NCBI GenBank assembly: GCA_943842625.1
Contig: CALTCK010000009.1
Coordinates: 124,001 to 188,000, forward strand
From: an uncultured Flavobacteriaceae bacterium
GTDB lineage: Bacteria > Bacteroidota > Bacteroidia > Flavobacteriales > Flavobacteriaceae
Length of the DNA: 64,000 bases
Reading direction: 5' to 3'
The translations under genes were made by a program, and so were the position numbers. Within the stretch, counting starts at the first letter, position 1, and each line of letters begins with the position of its first letter. The notes under the pieces were generated by a model. The model was given only the letters and a program-made list of their open reading frames with translations, had not been told where the DNA came from and did not search any database. Of this stretch, positions 1 through 9,920 are shown piece by piece.

Positions 1-1188
1 CTCAGATCCAGGATTAATACCTAAATTAGCTTTCATTGGAATTCCTTTATCTAATGCTTGCTGCGCTATGGATGAAGCTCTGGATAAATCCTCATATGAA
101 GAATTTGTACAAGAACCTATCAACCCCCATTCCACCTCTAATGGCCATTCATTATCACTTGCAATTTTAGTCATATTTTGACCAACTTTTGTTGATAAAT
201 CAGGGGTAAAAGGTCCATTTAATAAAGGACTTAGTTCGGTTAAATTAATTTCAATCACTTTATCAAAATATTTTTCTGGATTGGTATAAACCTCAATATC
301 GCCGGTTAAATATTTTTTTATTTCATTAGCTGCATCAGCGACATCTGCCCTATCAGTAGACCGCAAGTAACGTTCCATTGATTGATCATAACCAAAAGTA
401 GAGGTAGTTGCCCCTATTTCAGCACCCATATTACAAATAGTTCCTTTACCAGTACAAGATAATGACTGAGCACCTTCACCAAAATATTCAACAATAGCAC
501 CCGTGCCTCCTTTAGCACTTACAATTCCGGCAACTTTTAAAATAACATCTTTAGGAGCTGTCCAACCAGAGACTTTACCAGTTAATTTTACACCAATTAG
601 TTTAGGAAATTTTAATTCCCAGGGCATACCAGCCATTACATCAACCGCATCAGCACCACCTACTCCAATTGCAACCATTCCCAATCCACCGGCATTTACG
701 GTATGAGAATCTGTTCCAATCATCATTCCTCCAGGAAATGCATAATTTTCTAAAACAACTTGATGAATAATTCCAGCTCCTGGTTTCCAGAATCCTATTC
801 CATATTTATTAGATACCGATTCTAAAAAATTAAAAACTTCACTACTAATATTATTTGCATTTTTTAAATCGGAAGTAGCTCCTTCTTTAGCTTGAATTAG
901 ATGATCACAATGAACCGTGGTTGGAACAGCTACTTTGTTTTTTCCAGCTTGCATGAATTGCAATAAAGCCATTTGCGCGGTAGCGTCCTGACAAGCTATA
1001 CGATCTGGAGCAAAATCTACATAATCCTTTCCTCTGAGAAGCACCTTGGTTGCATTTCCATCCCAAAGATGGTTGTATAGTATTTTTTCTGAGAGAGTTA
1101 ATGGTTTTCCTGTAATTTCTCTTGCTTTATCTACTCGCTCTACCATTTGAGAATAGACTTTTTTTATCATTTCAATATCGAATGCCAT
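1..1188 (-). CDS. Aconitate hydratase (mitochondrial-type aconitase), N-terminal 396 residues; 3' end lies outside the window
   Basis: TCA-cycle enzyme that isomerises citrate to isocitrate with a 4Fe-4S cluster in the cytoplasm. Reading the minus strand from the ATG at 1188 gives [20 protein letters not shown] and an open frame to base 1. Family motifs seen in order are the substrate loop [11 protein letters not shown], the [13 protein letters not shown] segment and [10 protein letters not shown], which carries the first cluster-ligating cysteine. The other two cluster cysteines and the swivel domain would lie beyond base 1. Family members of this type run to about 750 residues, so roughly half is present. 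It is followed upstream by a 194-bp AT-rich gap and then the MoxR gene on the same strand. Confidence 0.95.
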   Translation of the reverse strand, partial: MAFDIEMIKKVYSQMVERVDKAREITGKPLTLSEKILYNHLWDGNATKVLLRGKDYVDFAPDRIACQDATAQMALLQFMQAGKNKVAVPTTVHCDHLIQAKEGATSDLKNANNISSEVFNFLESVSNKYGIGFWKPGAGIIHQVVLENYAFPGGMMIGTDSHTVNAGGLGMVAIGVGGADAVDVMAGMPWELKFPKLIGVKLTGKVSGWTAPKDVILKVAGIVSAKGGTGAIVEYFGEGAQSLSCTGKGTICNMGAEIGATTSTFGYDQSMERYLRSTDRADVADAANEIKKYLTGDIEVYTNPEKYFDKVIEINLTELSPLLNGPFTPDLSTKVGQNMTKIASDNEWPLEVEWGLIGSCTNSSYEDLSRASSIAQQALDKGIPMKANLGINPGSE

Positions 1189-1307
1189 ATTTTATAATTT
1201 TAAAAATGAACGTACAAATTCTTTTAGATTAAAGTTTTGCGAAATTACAAAATATAAAGAATATTAACAAATACGGAACAATATCGCTTATTTAATGAGT
1301 ATAATTT

Positions 1308-1329
1308 ATCAATAATAATAATTATTGAT
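1308..1329. repeat. Short AT-rich inverted repeat in the aconitase leader region
   Basis: ATCAATAAT and ATTATTGAT are exact reverse complements separated by the four bases AATA. The element sits in the 194-bp gap between the MoxR stop and the aconitase start. It has no following T tract on the minus strand, so it is a poor intrinsic terminator. It could be an operator or just AT-rich noise. No other structure was seen in this gap. Confidence 0.3.
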
Positions 1330-1382
1330 TATATATTAATAAAATAAAGGCTAATGACTTAAATAATTATGAATAATGTAAT

Positions 1383-2336
1383 TTAAAACAAGTTTTTTAT
1401 GATATTCTCAATACTTAAACCCTCTGCCTCTGCTTTGTAGTTTTTAATTAATCTGTGACGAAGGATACCTATTGCTACTTTTTGAACATCTTCTATATCT
1501 GGAGAAAATTTTCCATGAAGTGCAGCGTATGTCTTTGCTGCTGATATTAAATTTTGAGAAGCTCTTGGTCCAGCACCCCAATCTATATATTTTTTTACTA
1601 TTTCTGGAGCCACTTTACTTTTAGGTCTTGTTTTACCTACTAAAGTTACTGCGTATTCAATCACATTATCAGCGACTGGTATTTTTTGTATTAACTCTTG
1701 ATTAGAAATAATTTCTTCAGGTGTAAACAGTGAATTAATAGTTGGTATAGAGCCAATGGTAGTATTTTTAACAATATCAACTTCTTCGGAGAAAGTTGGA
1801 TAATCAAGATTAACAGCAAACATAAATCGATCTAATTGTGCTTCAGGCAGTGGATAGGTACCTTCTTGTTCTATTGGATTCTGAGTTGCCAGAACAAAAT
1901 AAGGTTTATCGAGCTTATAACTATGTCCCGCTATTGTTACCGATTTTTCCTGCATCGCTTCCAATAATGCTGCTTGCGTTTTGGGAGGTGTTCTATTGAT
2001 TTCGTCAGCTAGAATAATATTAGAAAATATAGGCCCTTTAATAAATTTAAATTGTCTCTTTTCATCTAATAATTCAGCACCTAAAATATCACTTGGCATT
2101 AGGTCTGGAGTGAATTGTATACGTTTAAAGTTTAAACCTAAAGCATCAGCCACAGTATGAACTAATAGTGTTTTTGCTAAACCAGGAACACCAATTAATA
2201 AAGCATGACCCCCGGAAAACACAGAAATCAAAACCTGTTCAACAATTTCGTCTTGACCAACTATTATTTTTTTTATTTCATTTTTTAGCTCATTATATTT
2301 TATAACTAGCTGATTAATTGCTGTAACGTCTGACAT
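1383..2336 (-). CDS. MoxR-family AAA+ ATPase
   Basis: A 317-residue AAA+ ATPase of the MoxR family, cytoplasmic chaperone-like proteins that usually work with von Willebrand factor proteins or help mature other complexes. Walker A is GVPGLAKT (about residues 49-56), Walker B is IILADEINR, and the sensor segment LATQNPIEQEGTYPLPEAQ is typical of the family. It is the last gene of a tight four-gene minus-strand cluster: its ATG lies one base after the stop of the 490-residue parvulin gene. No vWA-domain gene, the usual MoxR partner, is present nearby. The pairing with periplasmic foldases is a recurrent flavobacterial arrangement as I recall it; the functional link is inference. Confidence 0.92.
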   Translation of the reverse strand: MSDVTAINQLVIKYNELKNEIKKIIVGQDEIVEQVLISVFSGGHALLIGVPGLAKTLLVHTVADALGLNFKRIQFTPDLMPSDILGAELLDEKRQFKFIKGPIFSNIILADEINRTPPKTQAALLEAMQEKSVTIAGHSYKLDKPYFVLATQNPIEQEGTYPLPEAQLDRFMFAVNLDYPTFSEEVDIVKNTTIGSIPTINSLFTPEEIISNQELIQKIPVADNVIEYAVTLVGKTRPKSKVAPEIVKKYIDWGAGPRASQNLISAAKTYAALHGKFSPDIEDVQKVAIGILRHRLIKNYKAEAEGLSIENIIKNLF

Positions 2337-2337
2337 G

Positions 2338-3810
2338 TTAGTTTTTCTTATTAAGCCAATTATTAGTAAAATTACAATTATTGTAATCTAAACTTACTTT
2401 AATATATGTTTCTTTTATCTTTTTTTCTTGCCAGTCTTCAATTGCTCTTAATTGTTTTTCTTTTAAAGCTAGTTCTTGTATTTTTTCGTAATCTTTTACG
2501 TAATCTGCAACATGCTCTTCATGTCTATCTGTTACTGTTAGAATTTTAAAGATACTTTTACCGGTACGATCTGAATCGGTATAAACTTTGGTTACCTCTC
2601 CTTTTTTAACATTGTATACTTGTGCACTCAGTGTAGGATCCATTTTTGTTAGATCAAATCGGGTATCAAGTGTTTGTGGATTGACCAACAACCCACCATT
2701 ATTTCTTGTTTCTTTATCGTCTGAATATAATTTTGCAGCTTCTGCAAAAGGTATTTTTTTATCAAGAATACTTTGTCTTACTGTATCAATTTTTTTACGA
2801 GCTTCATTGATAATTGATTGTGATACTTCAGGAAATATAATAATGTGCCGCACATCTACTTGTTGCCCTCTAACTCTATCTACTTTAAGTAAATGAAAAC
2901 CAAATTCTGTTTCAAAAGGATCACTTACCTCTCCTTCTTGTAATGAAAAAGCCATGTCCTTAAATTCCTTTGCCATAGGTGAGTCTTTTCTAACACCTTC
3001 AATTACTCCACCTTTAGAACGAGTACCGTCCTTTGAATACAAAACTGCCTTCGTCGCAAATGATGAGCCATTATCTACAATATCTGTTCGGATTACTTTC
3101 AATCGGTTGATAGCATCTTGCTTTGCTTTCTCTGTGACTTCTGGCTCTACAACTAGTTGAGAAACTTCAAGTTCTGCACTAAAAATAGGTCTTTCGTCAA
3201 CTGGAATAGAAAAGAAAAATGTCCTTACTTCTTCTGGTGTTATCGTGATATTAGAGACAATATTTTCTTGCATTCTTTCTGTTAGTCTGATTTCTTTTCT
3301 GGCTTTCAGTAAGTCAGCTCTTAATTCTGATTCATTTGATTTTCTATAATAATTAACAACCTTGTCTATGCTTCCTACTTGCTCAACCATGTAAGCCATT
3401 AGCTGGTCAACTTCAGGCTTTATTTCTTCATCAGATATAATTATACTGTCCTGTATGGCATGATGGACATAAAGCTTATCCTCCATTAATTTGCCAATCA
3501 TTTGACAACGATCAATAGAATTTACATCGGTTCCATTTTGTTCAAATTCCAAATAACTTTTATCTATATCAAATTCTAAGATAACAAAATCACCTACTAC
3601 ACCACAAACCCCTTCTGCCTTGTAGCGTTTAAATACGTTTACAGAATCATTGGCTTTTTCCTGAAAGGTTAGTGCTGTATTTCTAGCTACGCCAGTACTA
3701 TCAATAGTAACTACTTCTTGACTAAAAGACTGATAGATTATCAATAATGATAGTAAAATTGTAAAGCTAGTTTTTCGTAAAAATTTCAAAGTTTTTATTT
3801 TTAATTGCAT
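2338..3810 (-). CDS. Periplasmic peptidyl-prolyl cis-trans isomerase (SurA/parvulin type), 490 aa
   Basis: Secreted SurA-like chaperone/foldase expected to assist outer-membrane protein folding. An N-terminal signal peptide (basic MQLKIKTLKFLRK, hydrophobic stretch, cleavage after SFSQ) is followed by a SurA-N-like helical region and two parvulin domains at about residues 205-315 and 320-425. The first contains GGVIEGVRKDSPMAKEF and EFGFHLLKVDRV. The second starts DVRHIII and has NNGGLL. The ATG at 3810 lies 44 bases inside the preceding gene; no later methionine precedes the signal peptide, so the overlap looks real. Translational coupling with both neighbours is likely. Confidence 0.9.
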   Translation of the reverse strand: MQLKIKTLKFLRKTSFTILLSLLIIYQSFSQEVVTIDSTGVARNTALTFQEKANDSVNVFKRYKAEGVCGVVGDFVILEFDIDKSYLEFEQNGTDVNSIDRCQMIGKLMEDKLYVHHAIQDSIIISDEEIKPEVDQLMAYMVEQVGSIDKVVNYYRKSNESELRADLLKARKEIRLTERMQENIVSNITITPEEVRTFFFSIPVDERPIFSAELEVSQLVVEPEVTEKAKQDAINRLKVIRTDIVDNGSSFATKAVLYSKDGTRSKGGVIEGVRKDSPMAKEFKDMAFSLQEGEVSDPFETEFGFHLLKVDRVRGQQVDVRHIIIFPEVSQSIINEARKKIDTVRQSILDKKIPFAEAAKLYSDDKETRNNGGLLVNPQTLDTRFDLTKMDPTLSAQVYNVKKGEVTKVYTDSDRTGKSIFKILTVTDRHEEHVADYVKDYEKIQELALKEKQLRAIEDWQEKKIKETYIKVSLDYNNCNFTNNWLNKKN

Positions 3811-4621
3811 CTATTGTAATGTCTTTCTGAATTTTTTTCAAAAGGTTTTTTTTCCTTTTATTTAAAATTATTTGTTCGATTGTAGGCCTCACATAAGAAA
3901 GTGGTGCTATATCATTAGTTTTTAAAATCGCTTCAATTTTTATCAAATATACTCCTAATGAATCTTGTAGCTGTGTATAATTAGGTTTTTTTAACACTTT
4001 CAAATTTTCTTCTTTAAGTACAGGTAGTCTCCCTATTAAAACATCACTTTTTATCCATATTGAATCGTTTAAATTAAAGGACTTGAACTTAATGCTTAAA
4101 TTTATTAAATCTTTTTTATCAATTGAATCATATCTTTTAATTTTTTTTTCCAAAGCTTTTATGTCTAAAAAAAAATTATCGACTTGGATATACCTTACTT
4201 TTAGTAATTCATCGTTCAATTTAAAATTTCTTTTGTTGAGATTATAATAATCTTCATATTCTTTCCTAAGTATAACAGTGTCCAGTTGTTTTAATATAAT
4301 TGAACTTTTGTAAGCTTCTGTATATAGATCTGTTTTATATTGACTAACCATCTCATTGAAGAAATCTTGTTTTTCTTGGGATAAATTGATCATTGATTGA
4401 TCTATCAATAATTGTTTTGTTGCCCAACGATTGATGAAATTATTTACAATTATTGTACTATCTTCTTTTGAAGTATTATCGGGAATCAAATTAATGATAT
4501 CTTCATTATATAAATAACTATCATTAACTCTAGCAATAGGAATTATAGAAGCATTTTTTTTTAAATAATTACAAGAACTAAAAAATAATAAACTTAAGAT
4601 CGTCAGAAAATATTTATTCAT
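3767..4621 (-). CDS. Lipoprotein of the parvulin operon, 284 aa, SurA-N-like without a clear rotamase domain
   Basis: Begins MNKYFLTILSLLFFSSC, a lipoprotein signal with lipid-accepting Cys17. The remainder is lysine-rich and mostly helical with no hydrophobic segment. The phrase VNDSYLYNEDIINLIPDN resembles the start of SurA N-terminal domains, but I see no GG...G / FG.H parvulin core, so this is probably a chaperone-only or degenerate relative of its neighbours. Its ATG overlaps the upstream stop by one base (TAATG) and its end overlaps the next gene by 44 bases, so the three are surely co-translated. Envelope foldase accessory is an inference from context. Confidence 0.75.
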   Translation of the reverse strand: MNKYFLTILSLLFFSSCNYLKKNASIIPIARVNDSYLYNEDIINLIPDNTSKEDSTIIVNNFINRWATKQLLIDQSMINLSQEKQDFFNEMVSQYKTDLYTEAYKSSIILKQLDTVILRKEYEDYYNLNKRNFKLNDELLKVRYIQVDNFFLDIKALEKKIKRYDSIDKKDLINLSIKFKSFNLNDSIWIKSDVLIGRLPVLKEENLKVLKKPNYTQLQDSLGVYLIKIEAILKTNDIAPLSYVRPTIEQIILNKRKKNLLKKIQKDITIDAIKNKNFEIFTKN

Positions 4622-6579
4622 TAATTATCTAATTTTTTTTTGAGTTTTTTTAATGATTTATTATTAATTTTTACTTCATATTTATCACGTAAGCTTTGCA
4701 TCCATTTTTTTTCAATATCTGTTTGGAAATCACTAATAACTGTTCCTCTCACCTCATCAAATTCTTTTAGGGTAGGTTCAATGACTTCTTTGATGTTAAC
4801 GACAACATAAAAACCATCATTAAGTTTAATATCAGAAACACCCTTTATAGGTTTTAAACCCTTAGGTAATTCACTTTGACTAATTTCAAAAACATCACTT
4901 TTAGTGATAATATTAATTTTGCCATCCGAGTTAATTTGTTTTTTTATAGTTGCTAATTTTTCACCTCTCATAAGTAAAGTTTGCACTTGTTTTGTTGTTA
5001 TCTCATCCGATGAAGAATAAATATCAACATCTAATCTCTTTTTCCATTTATAATTATCTTTCGTTTTTTCGTAATAATTTTTGAGCCCAATAGAGTCTGT
5101 TTTTGCAATTTGCCAAATATTTTTATTCATCACATCATAAACCAAAAGACCATTCCTGTAATCATTTAATATTGTTGTATATTCTGTGTTTTCAATTTCT
5201 AACCTTTCTTTAAAATAGTTCTCTAGTGTTTCATTTTTAAACCTCAAATACATGTCTAATAGCAGGGATTCCTTGTTAGTGTATTTTTTTAATATTTTTT
5301 GATTGTCTCTAAGGTATTCCGCAAAATCTGCATAGGTAACATCATGATCTCCAATGGTAAATAAAATTTTATTTTCTGTCAAAGGAATTGACGAATAAGT
5401 CCACTTGCGTGTCAAAATACTATCATTGACATAATTATTAAAGTATGAGATATAACTTTCTCCCTCATTAAAACCATACTTTTTAATTATTTTATCGTTG
5501 ATAGACTGAGAAACGATTAAAGCTCGTGCGCCTCCTTTAACTTTTTTCTCTATATCATCTTTTTGCTCTTCAAAAGAAGGAATTGGAAACTTTTTATTCA
5601 ATTTTATGATATGCCAACCAAATGCGCTTTGAACAGGAGCAATGACTTCACCTTCATTTTTTATTGAGTAAGCAGCATTCTCAAATTTTGGAACTCTTAG
5701 GTCTCCTTGACCAAAAGTTTTTAATTTACCTCCTTTAAGTGCTGTATTTTTGTCTTCAGAAAATTGTTTTGCTATTTTTTCGAAAGATTCTCCCTGCATA
5801 ATCATTGCATATAACTCATTAATTCTTTCCTCAGGATCTTCAACTTTTTTATCTTTATTAGAAAAAATCATAATATGAGAAACATTAATTTTTGGTTTCT
5901 TTTTTCTCCGATCATTAATTTTTAATATATGGTAACCAAAGGCAGTTCTTGAGATTTCTGAAATTTCTCCAACAGTAGTATTATAAGCTGCATTTTCAAA
6001 TGGATATAGCATTTCAAATGCAGTGAAGTATCCTAATTTACCTTTTGATTTTTTAGCCCCAGGTTCTTCAGAGTATTCTAATACAAGAGAAGTAAAATTT
6101 TCACCTTTAAGTGCTTTGACATGAGCTTCTTGTATTTTATTGTAAGCTTTTAAAGTATCATTAGGAGAGTCGTGTAAATTTGAAAGAACTAAAATATGTT
6201 CAGCGTTAATTTCTTCAAGGTTTCTATCATAAGCTTCCTCTACAAGTTTTGAAACAACCCTCTTGTCATAAATATATTTTTTTGCAAGTTGGTCTTTATA
6301 CTTTTCGAATTCTTTTTTGTACAGTTTATTTTTATCCAACTCTTGAGCATAAGCTTCAGTAATTTTGAGTTTATAATCAATAAACAAGTCTAAATATCCC
6401 GCAACATTTTTTTGTGATTCCTCTACTACTAAATCAAGATTTTTATTAAATACTTTCGTGAAATCTGAAGAATAAACAGGTGTGGAGTTTATGGTCAATA
6501 AGACATTTTTTTTATTTTGAGCATTTCCATTAAAATAACCAATAAATAAAAATAGGAACAGTAAATTTCTTGTATTCAT
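4621..6579 (-). CDS. Periplasmic peptidyl-prolyl cis-trans isomerase with two parvulin domains, 652 aa
   Basis: First gene of the foldase cluster. Signal peptide MNTRNLLFLFLFIGYFNGNAQ. A SurA-N-like helical part is followed by parvulin domain 1 (about residues 125-230; INAEHILVLS, GKLGYFTAFEM, AFGYHILKINDRR) and domain 2 (about 230-335; INVSHIMIFS, GGKLKTFGQG, AFGWHIIKLNKKF). A C-terminal region of about 300 residues has no obvious rotamase core and may be a substrate-holding module. The lysine-rich C-terminus overlaps the next ATG by one base. Known role of the family is proline isomerisation and chaperoning of outer-membrane proteins; the client here is unknown. Confidence 0.9.
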   Translation of the reverse strand: MNTRNLLFLFLFIGYFNGNAQNKKNVLLTINSTPVYSSDFTKVFNKNLDLVVEESQKNVAGYLDLFIDYKLKITEAYAQELDKNKLYKKEFEKYKDQLAKKYIYDKRVVSKLVEEAYDRNLEEINAEHILVLSNLHDSPNDTLKAYNKIQEAHVKALKGENFTSLVLEYSEEPGAKKSKGKLGYFTAFEMLYPFENAAYNTTVGEISEISRTAFGYHILKINDRRKKKPKINVSHIMIFSNKDKKVEDPEERINELYAMIMQGESFEKIAKQFSEDKNTALKGGKLKTFGQGDLRVPKFENAAYSIKNEGEVIAPVQSAFGWHIIKLNKKFPIPSFEEQKDDIEKKVKGGARALIVSQSINDKIIKKYGFNEGESYISYFNNYVNDSILTRKWTYSSIPLTENKILFTIGDHDVTYADFAEYLRDNQKILKKYTNKESLLLDMYLRFKNETLENYFKERLEIENTEYTTILNDYRNGLLVYDVMNKNIWQIAKTDSIGLKNYYEKTKDNYKWKKRLDVDIYSSSDEITTKQVQTLLMRGEKLATIKKQINSDGKINIITKSDVFEISQSELPKGLKPIKGVSDIKLNDGFYVVVNIKEVIEPTLKEFDEVRGTVISDFQTDIEKKWMQSLRDKYEVKINNKSLKKLKKKLDN

Positions 6580-6780
6580 TTTATATAATTTGTTGTAAAA
6601 TATTTGAGCAAAACAAATGTAGCAAAAACTATAATGTAAGCAAACTAGATTTTTGTTAAGCTTTAATTAATATCGCCTCTTTTATTTTAATTTATAATAT
6701 AATAAAAATACCTAGAGCAGTAAATCAAAATACAAATTGATAAGAGAATAAATTTGATTAAAATTTTCAACAAATACTTA

Positions 6781-8253
6781 TTACCTTGAATAATTTGGTG
6801 CTTCTTTAGTAATGGTAACATTGTGAGGATGGCTCTCTTTTATTCCTGAAGCAGTTATTTTAACAAACTTTGCAGATTTTTTTAGAGTCTCAACATTTTC
6901 TGCGCCACAATAACCCATCCCGGCTCTTAGTCCACCAATGAATTGAGTCATACTCTCAAAAAGCTCTCCTTTATAAGGTACTCTTCCAACAATTCCCTCC
7001 GGAACTAACTTCTTGATGTCATCCTCAACATCTTGAAAATAACGATCTTTTGAACCTTTTTTCATTGCTTCAACAGACCCCATACCTCTGTATGATTTAA
7101 ATTTTCTTCCCTCATAGATAATAGTTTCACCAGGAGATTCTTTAGTTCCTGCAAGTAGAGACCCTAACATAACGCAATCTGCTCCAGCTGCTATTGCTTT
7201 AACAATGTCACCAGTATAGCGGACACCACCATCTGCAATTACAGGAACACCTGTACCTTTTAATGCATCGGCAACTTCCAATACTGCAGAAAACTGCGGA
7301 AATCCAACTCCTGCAATTACTCTGGTTGTACATATGGATCCTGGACCTATTCCTACTTTAACAGCATCAGCTCCTGCGTCAGCTAAATATTTAGCTGCAG
7401 CTGCTGTAGCTATATTACCTACAACAACGTCTAATTCAGGAAATTTATTTTTTATATTTTTTAATACTTTTACTACACCTTTTGTATGACCATGAGCTGT
7501 ATCTATTATTACTGCATCAACTTGTGCTTTTACCAAGGCTTCGGTTCTTTCCAAAGCATCTGCGGTAACTCCAATTGCAGCGGCAACTCGTAACCTTCCA
7601 AATTGATCTTTATTAGCAATTGGTTTTTGAGTAACTTTTGTAATATCTCTGAAAGTTATCAGCCCTAACAAGGTATTATTATTACTTACGACTGGAAGTT
7701 TTTCAATTTTATTTTTTTGAAGAATAATTTCTGCTTCTTCTAAAGAAGTTCCTTTACTGACCGTCACAAGATTTTCGGAGGTCATTACTTTTGATAATGA
7801 TTTATTGTAATCTTTTTCAAATCGTAAATCTCTATTGGTAACAATACCAATTAATTTTTTATGATCGTCTATAATTGGGATACCACCAATACTGTATTCT
7901 CTCATTGTGTTCTGTGCATCACCAACTGTTGCATTTTTTGGTAATGTTACTGGATCTAATATCATACCGCTCTCTGCTCTTTTTACTTTTCTTACTTCAG
8001 CAGCTTGAGCCTCAATACTCATGTTTTTATGAAGCACTCCTATTCCTCCTTCACGAGCCATGGCCATAGCCATAGCACTTTCTGTTACAGTATCCATAGC
8101 AGCTGACAGAATAGGAACATTTAATTGAATGTTTCTTGTAAACTTAGTACTTATAGATACTTCCCTAGGTAAAACTTCTGAATATGCAGGTACTAACAGT
8201 ACATCATCGTATGTAAGTCCCTCTCCTAATATTTTATTTTGGTGTGCCTTCAT
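6781..8253 (-). CDS. guaB: IMP dehydrogenase
   Basis: Oxidises IMP to XMP with NAD+, the committed step of GMP synthesis; guaA, the next enzyme, is also in this window at 31386-32918. The 490-residue length is standard. The barrel start [20 protein letters not shown] is followed by two CBS domains (about residues 95-205), the catalytic loop [18 protein letters not shown] with Cys308, the phosphate-binding [11 protein letters not shown], and the flap [10 protein letters not shown]. The gene stands alone, with about 200 bases of featureless AT-rich DNA downstream and its own -7 promoter box upstream. Confidence 0.98.
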   Translation of the reverse strand: MKAHQNKILGEGLTYDDVLLVPAYSEVLPREVSISTKFTRNIQLNVPILSAAMDTVTESAMAMAMAREGGIGVLHKNMSIEAQAAEVRKVKRAESGMILDPVTLPKNATVGDAQNTMREYSIGGIPIIDDHKKLIGIVTNRDLRFEKDYNKSLSKVMTSENLVTVSKGTSLEEAEIILQKNKIEKLPVVSNNNTLLGLITFRDITKVTQKPIANKDQFGRLRVAAAIGVTADALERTEALVKAQVDAVIIDTAHGHTKGVVKVLKNIKNKFPELDVVVGNIATAAAAKYLADAGADAVKVGIGPGSICTTRVIAGVGFPQFSAVLEVADALKGTGVPVIADGGVRYTGDIVKAIAAGADCVMLGSLLAGTKESPGETIIYEGRKFKSYRGMGSVEAMKKGSKDRYFQDVEDDIKKLVPEGIVGRVPYKGELFESMTQFIGGLRAGMGYCGAENVETLKKSAKFVKITASGIKESHPHNVTITKEAPNYSR

Positions 8254-8305
8254 TGCAATTAAAATTAAGTTCCGAAAGAAGAAATGGTTACTATTTAATT
8301 GCGTG

Positions 8306-8313
8306 CAAATATA
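8306..8313 (-). promoter_or_regulatory. Bacteroidota-type -7 element (TATATTTG) for guaB
   Basis: The minus strand reads TATATTTG 53-60 bases upstream of the guaB ATG, matching the TAnnTTTG -7 consensus of Bacteroidota sigma-ABfr promoters. No clear TTG was found at the usual -33 spacing, so support comes from the -7 box and its position only. Confidence 0.45.
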
Positions 8314-8390
8314 CTACAAAAAGTTGATTATTGCTTTGTTTTTAATAACTAATCCAATAAGATATGGCTGTTATAATATTTGAAGAATGA

Positions 8391-9908
8391 TCAATTACTT
8401 AATGATTTTAGATAAAGAATAGTAGCTTTTCTTATGTCATATGCTTTTTCTTCTTTATTTGGTCTGTATATTTTTTTTATATTTTTATTATTTGGATTTA
8501 GAAAAGGTATGTCAAAACCCTTGAGTAAAAAATCACTAAAAGCTATTTTATAAGTTTTATCCATAATAATTTTTTCTCCTTGAATTAACCACTCTCCGTT
8601 TGTTGCTTTTTCTAAATTGTGTCTTTGCAGGTAAGCACCAGTTCCTTTTTTAGAACTTCCATAATCCAAAACTTCTTTTAACAAAATACCTTCTAAATCT
8701 ACTTTTAATATTCCTCCACCAAAAGGTAATGTTCTAAAGACATCCATACTTGATAAATCTTTCGGAAGCATATCATCAACACGGATTGAACCTCCATTAA
8801 CCAATGCGGCATCAACTTCATTATCAAAAGACCACATCATCGATTGTGTTAGGATCGCTCCTAGATTGGTTTGGATACTTCTATTTGAAATTTCGGTACC
8901 ATCTAAAGGCTCAGTTGAATTAAATATTACCTCTGAAGGTTCATCAATAATTTCTTTAATTTTAAGATTTAAAATATTTCCCCATTTATTAATAATATTT
9001 TCAATTTCCGGCTTTGAAGTTATTTTATCATTTATATTAAATAACTCGGAGTCAATTCTTAAATCTTTATTTACTGTATTATAAACTAAAGTATGTATGT
9101 ATATTGTTTTAGCATTAGCATCTGCCTTGGTGATTTTTGAATTTCCTACAGAAACCGACATAGCATAATGCTCATGTCCTCCCATAACTAGTGGTATTTG
9201 AGGAATTCTTTTGAGAAACTCTTTGTCCTGACCTAATTCTAGATGAGTTAGACCAAACACTAAATCTACTTTATTTTTCAATTCATCATAGGCTCTTTCA
9301 GCCTCATCATAAATATCTCCATAAAAAACATAATCTTTTACACTGTAAGGTAATGTTACCCCTAAAAATCCAATTTTAATTTGCTTATTGTTATCATCAC
9401 TTACTGAGAGTGAAAAAGTATCATTGACTGACAAGGTATCAGTATGATGCTGAACTTCAAAAAAAGATTTACTATCATTTTTTAAATGTCTTACATTCGA
9501 CGACATCCAAGGGAAGGAAGATTCATTTAATCTTTTTTGTAAGTCTTTTTCTTTTAAATCAAACTCATGATTTCCGAAAGTGACTAAATCAAATTCCATA
9601 GCATTCATAACCTCTATCATTTGTTTTCCGTAAATACGCTCCCCATCAACTTTAATAGTTCCCAAGAGTGAAGGACTCAGAAAATCACCAGCCATGAAAA
9701 GAAAAGTATTTGGGTTTTCTTTCTTAATAGAGTCTCGAACGTGCGCAACTCTTGCCATACCTCCAAAAACTCCATCACCTAGTGGAGCTATTTCATAAAC
9801 ATCGTTAAGCTGAATAAATTTAAAGGTTAGCTCATTTTTAGAAGTATTTTCTTTACAACCAAAAAGAATAAATATGATGAAACTAGTTAAAAATAAATAA
9901 TATTTCAT
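8391..9908 (-). CDS. Lipoprotein metallophosphatase / 5'-nucleotidase (UshA-like)
   Basis: Predicted periplasm-facing nucleotidase, releasing phosphate from nucleotides or related esters. Lipoprotein signal MKYYLFLTSFIIFILFGC with Cys18. The N-terminal metallophosphatase domain shows the dimetal motifs LNDVYE, GDFLSPS, GNHEFDL, GLTHLELG and GGHEHYA. The C-terminal 5'-nucleotidase domain (from about residue 310) shows NLGAILTQSM, VNGGSIRVDD and DVFRTLPFGGG. The first motif has Tyr where many UshA proteins have His. It ends 12 bases before the HMG-CoA lyase gene's downstream side, so the two are probably co-transcribed. Substrate cannot be set from sequence. Confidence 0.88.
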   Translation of the reverse strand: MKYYLFLTSFIIFILFGCKENTSKNELTFKFIQLNDVYEIAPLGDGVFGGMARVAHVRDSIKKENPNTFLFMAGDFLSPSLLGTIKVDGERIYGKQMIEVMNAMEFDLVTFGNHEFDLKEKDLQKRLNESSFPWMSSNVRHLKNDSKSFFEVQHHTDTLSVNDTFSLSVSDDNNKQIKIGFLGVTLPYSVKDYVFYGDIYDEAERAYDELKNKVDLVFGLTHLELGQDKEFLKRIPQIPLVMGGHEHYAMSVSVGNSKITKADANAKTIYIHTLVYNTVNKDLRIDSELFNINDKITSKPEIENIINKWGNILNLKIKEIIDEPSEVIFNSTEPLDGTEISNRSIQTNLGAILTQSMMWSFDNEVDAALVNGGSIRVDDMLPKDLSSMDVFRTLPFGGGILKVDLEGILLKEVLDYGSSKKGTGAYLQRHNLEKATNGEWLIQGEKIIMDKTYKIAFSDFLLKGFDIPFLNPNNKNIKKIYRPNKEEKAYDIRKATILYLKSLSN

Positions 9909-9920
9909 TGAGTAATTTTT

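Noticed and set aside
503-706. Plus-strand frame of 67 codons inside the aconitase region
   Set aside because: It is antisense to a clearly coding, conserved aconitase segment and shows only a low-complexity Pro/Thr/Ala composition.
1383-6579. MoxR ATPase plus neighbours as a MoxR-vWA defence or ternary system
   Set aside because: No vWA, nuclease or other effector gene is present; the neighbours are envelope foldases and core metabolism.
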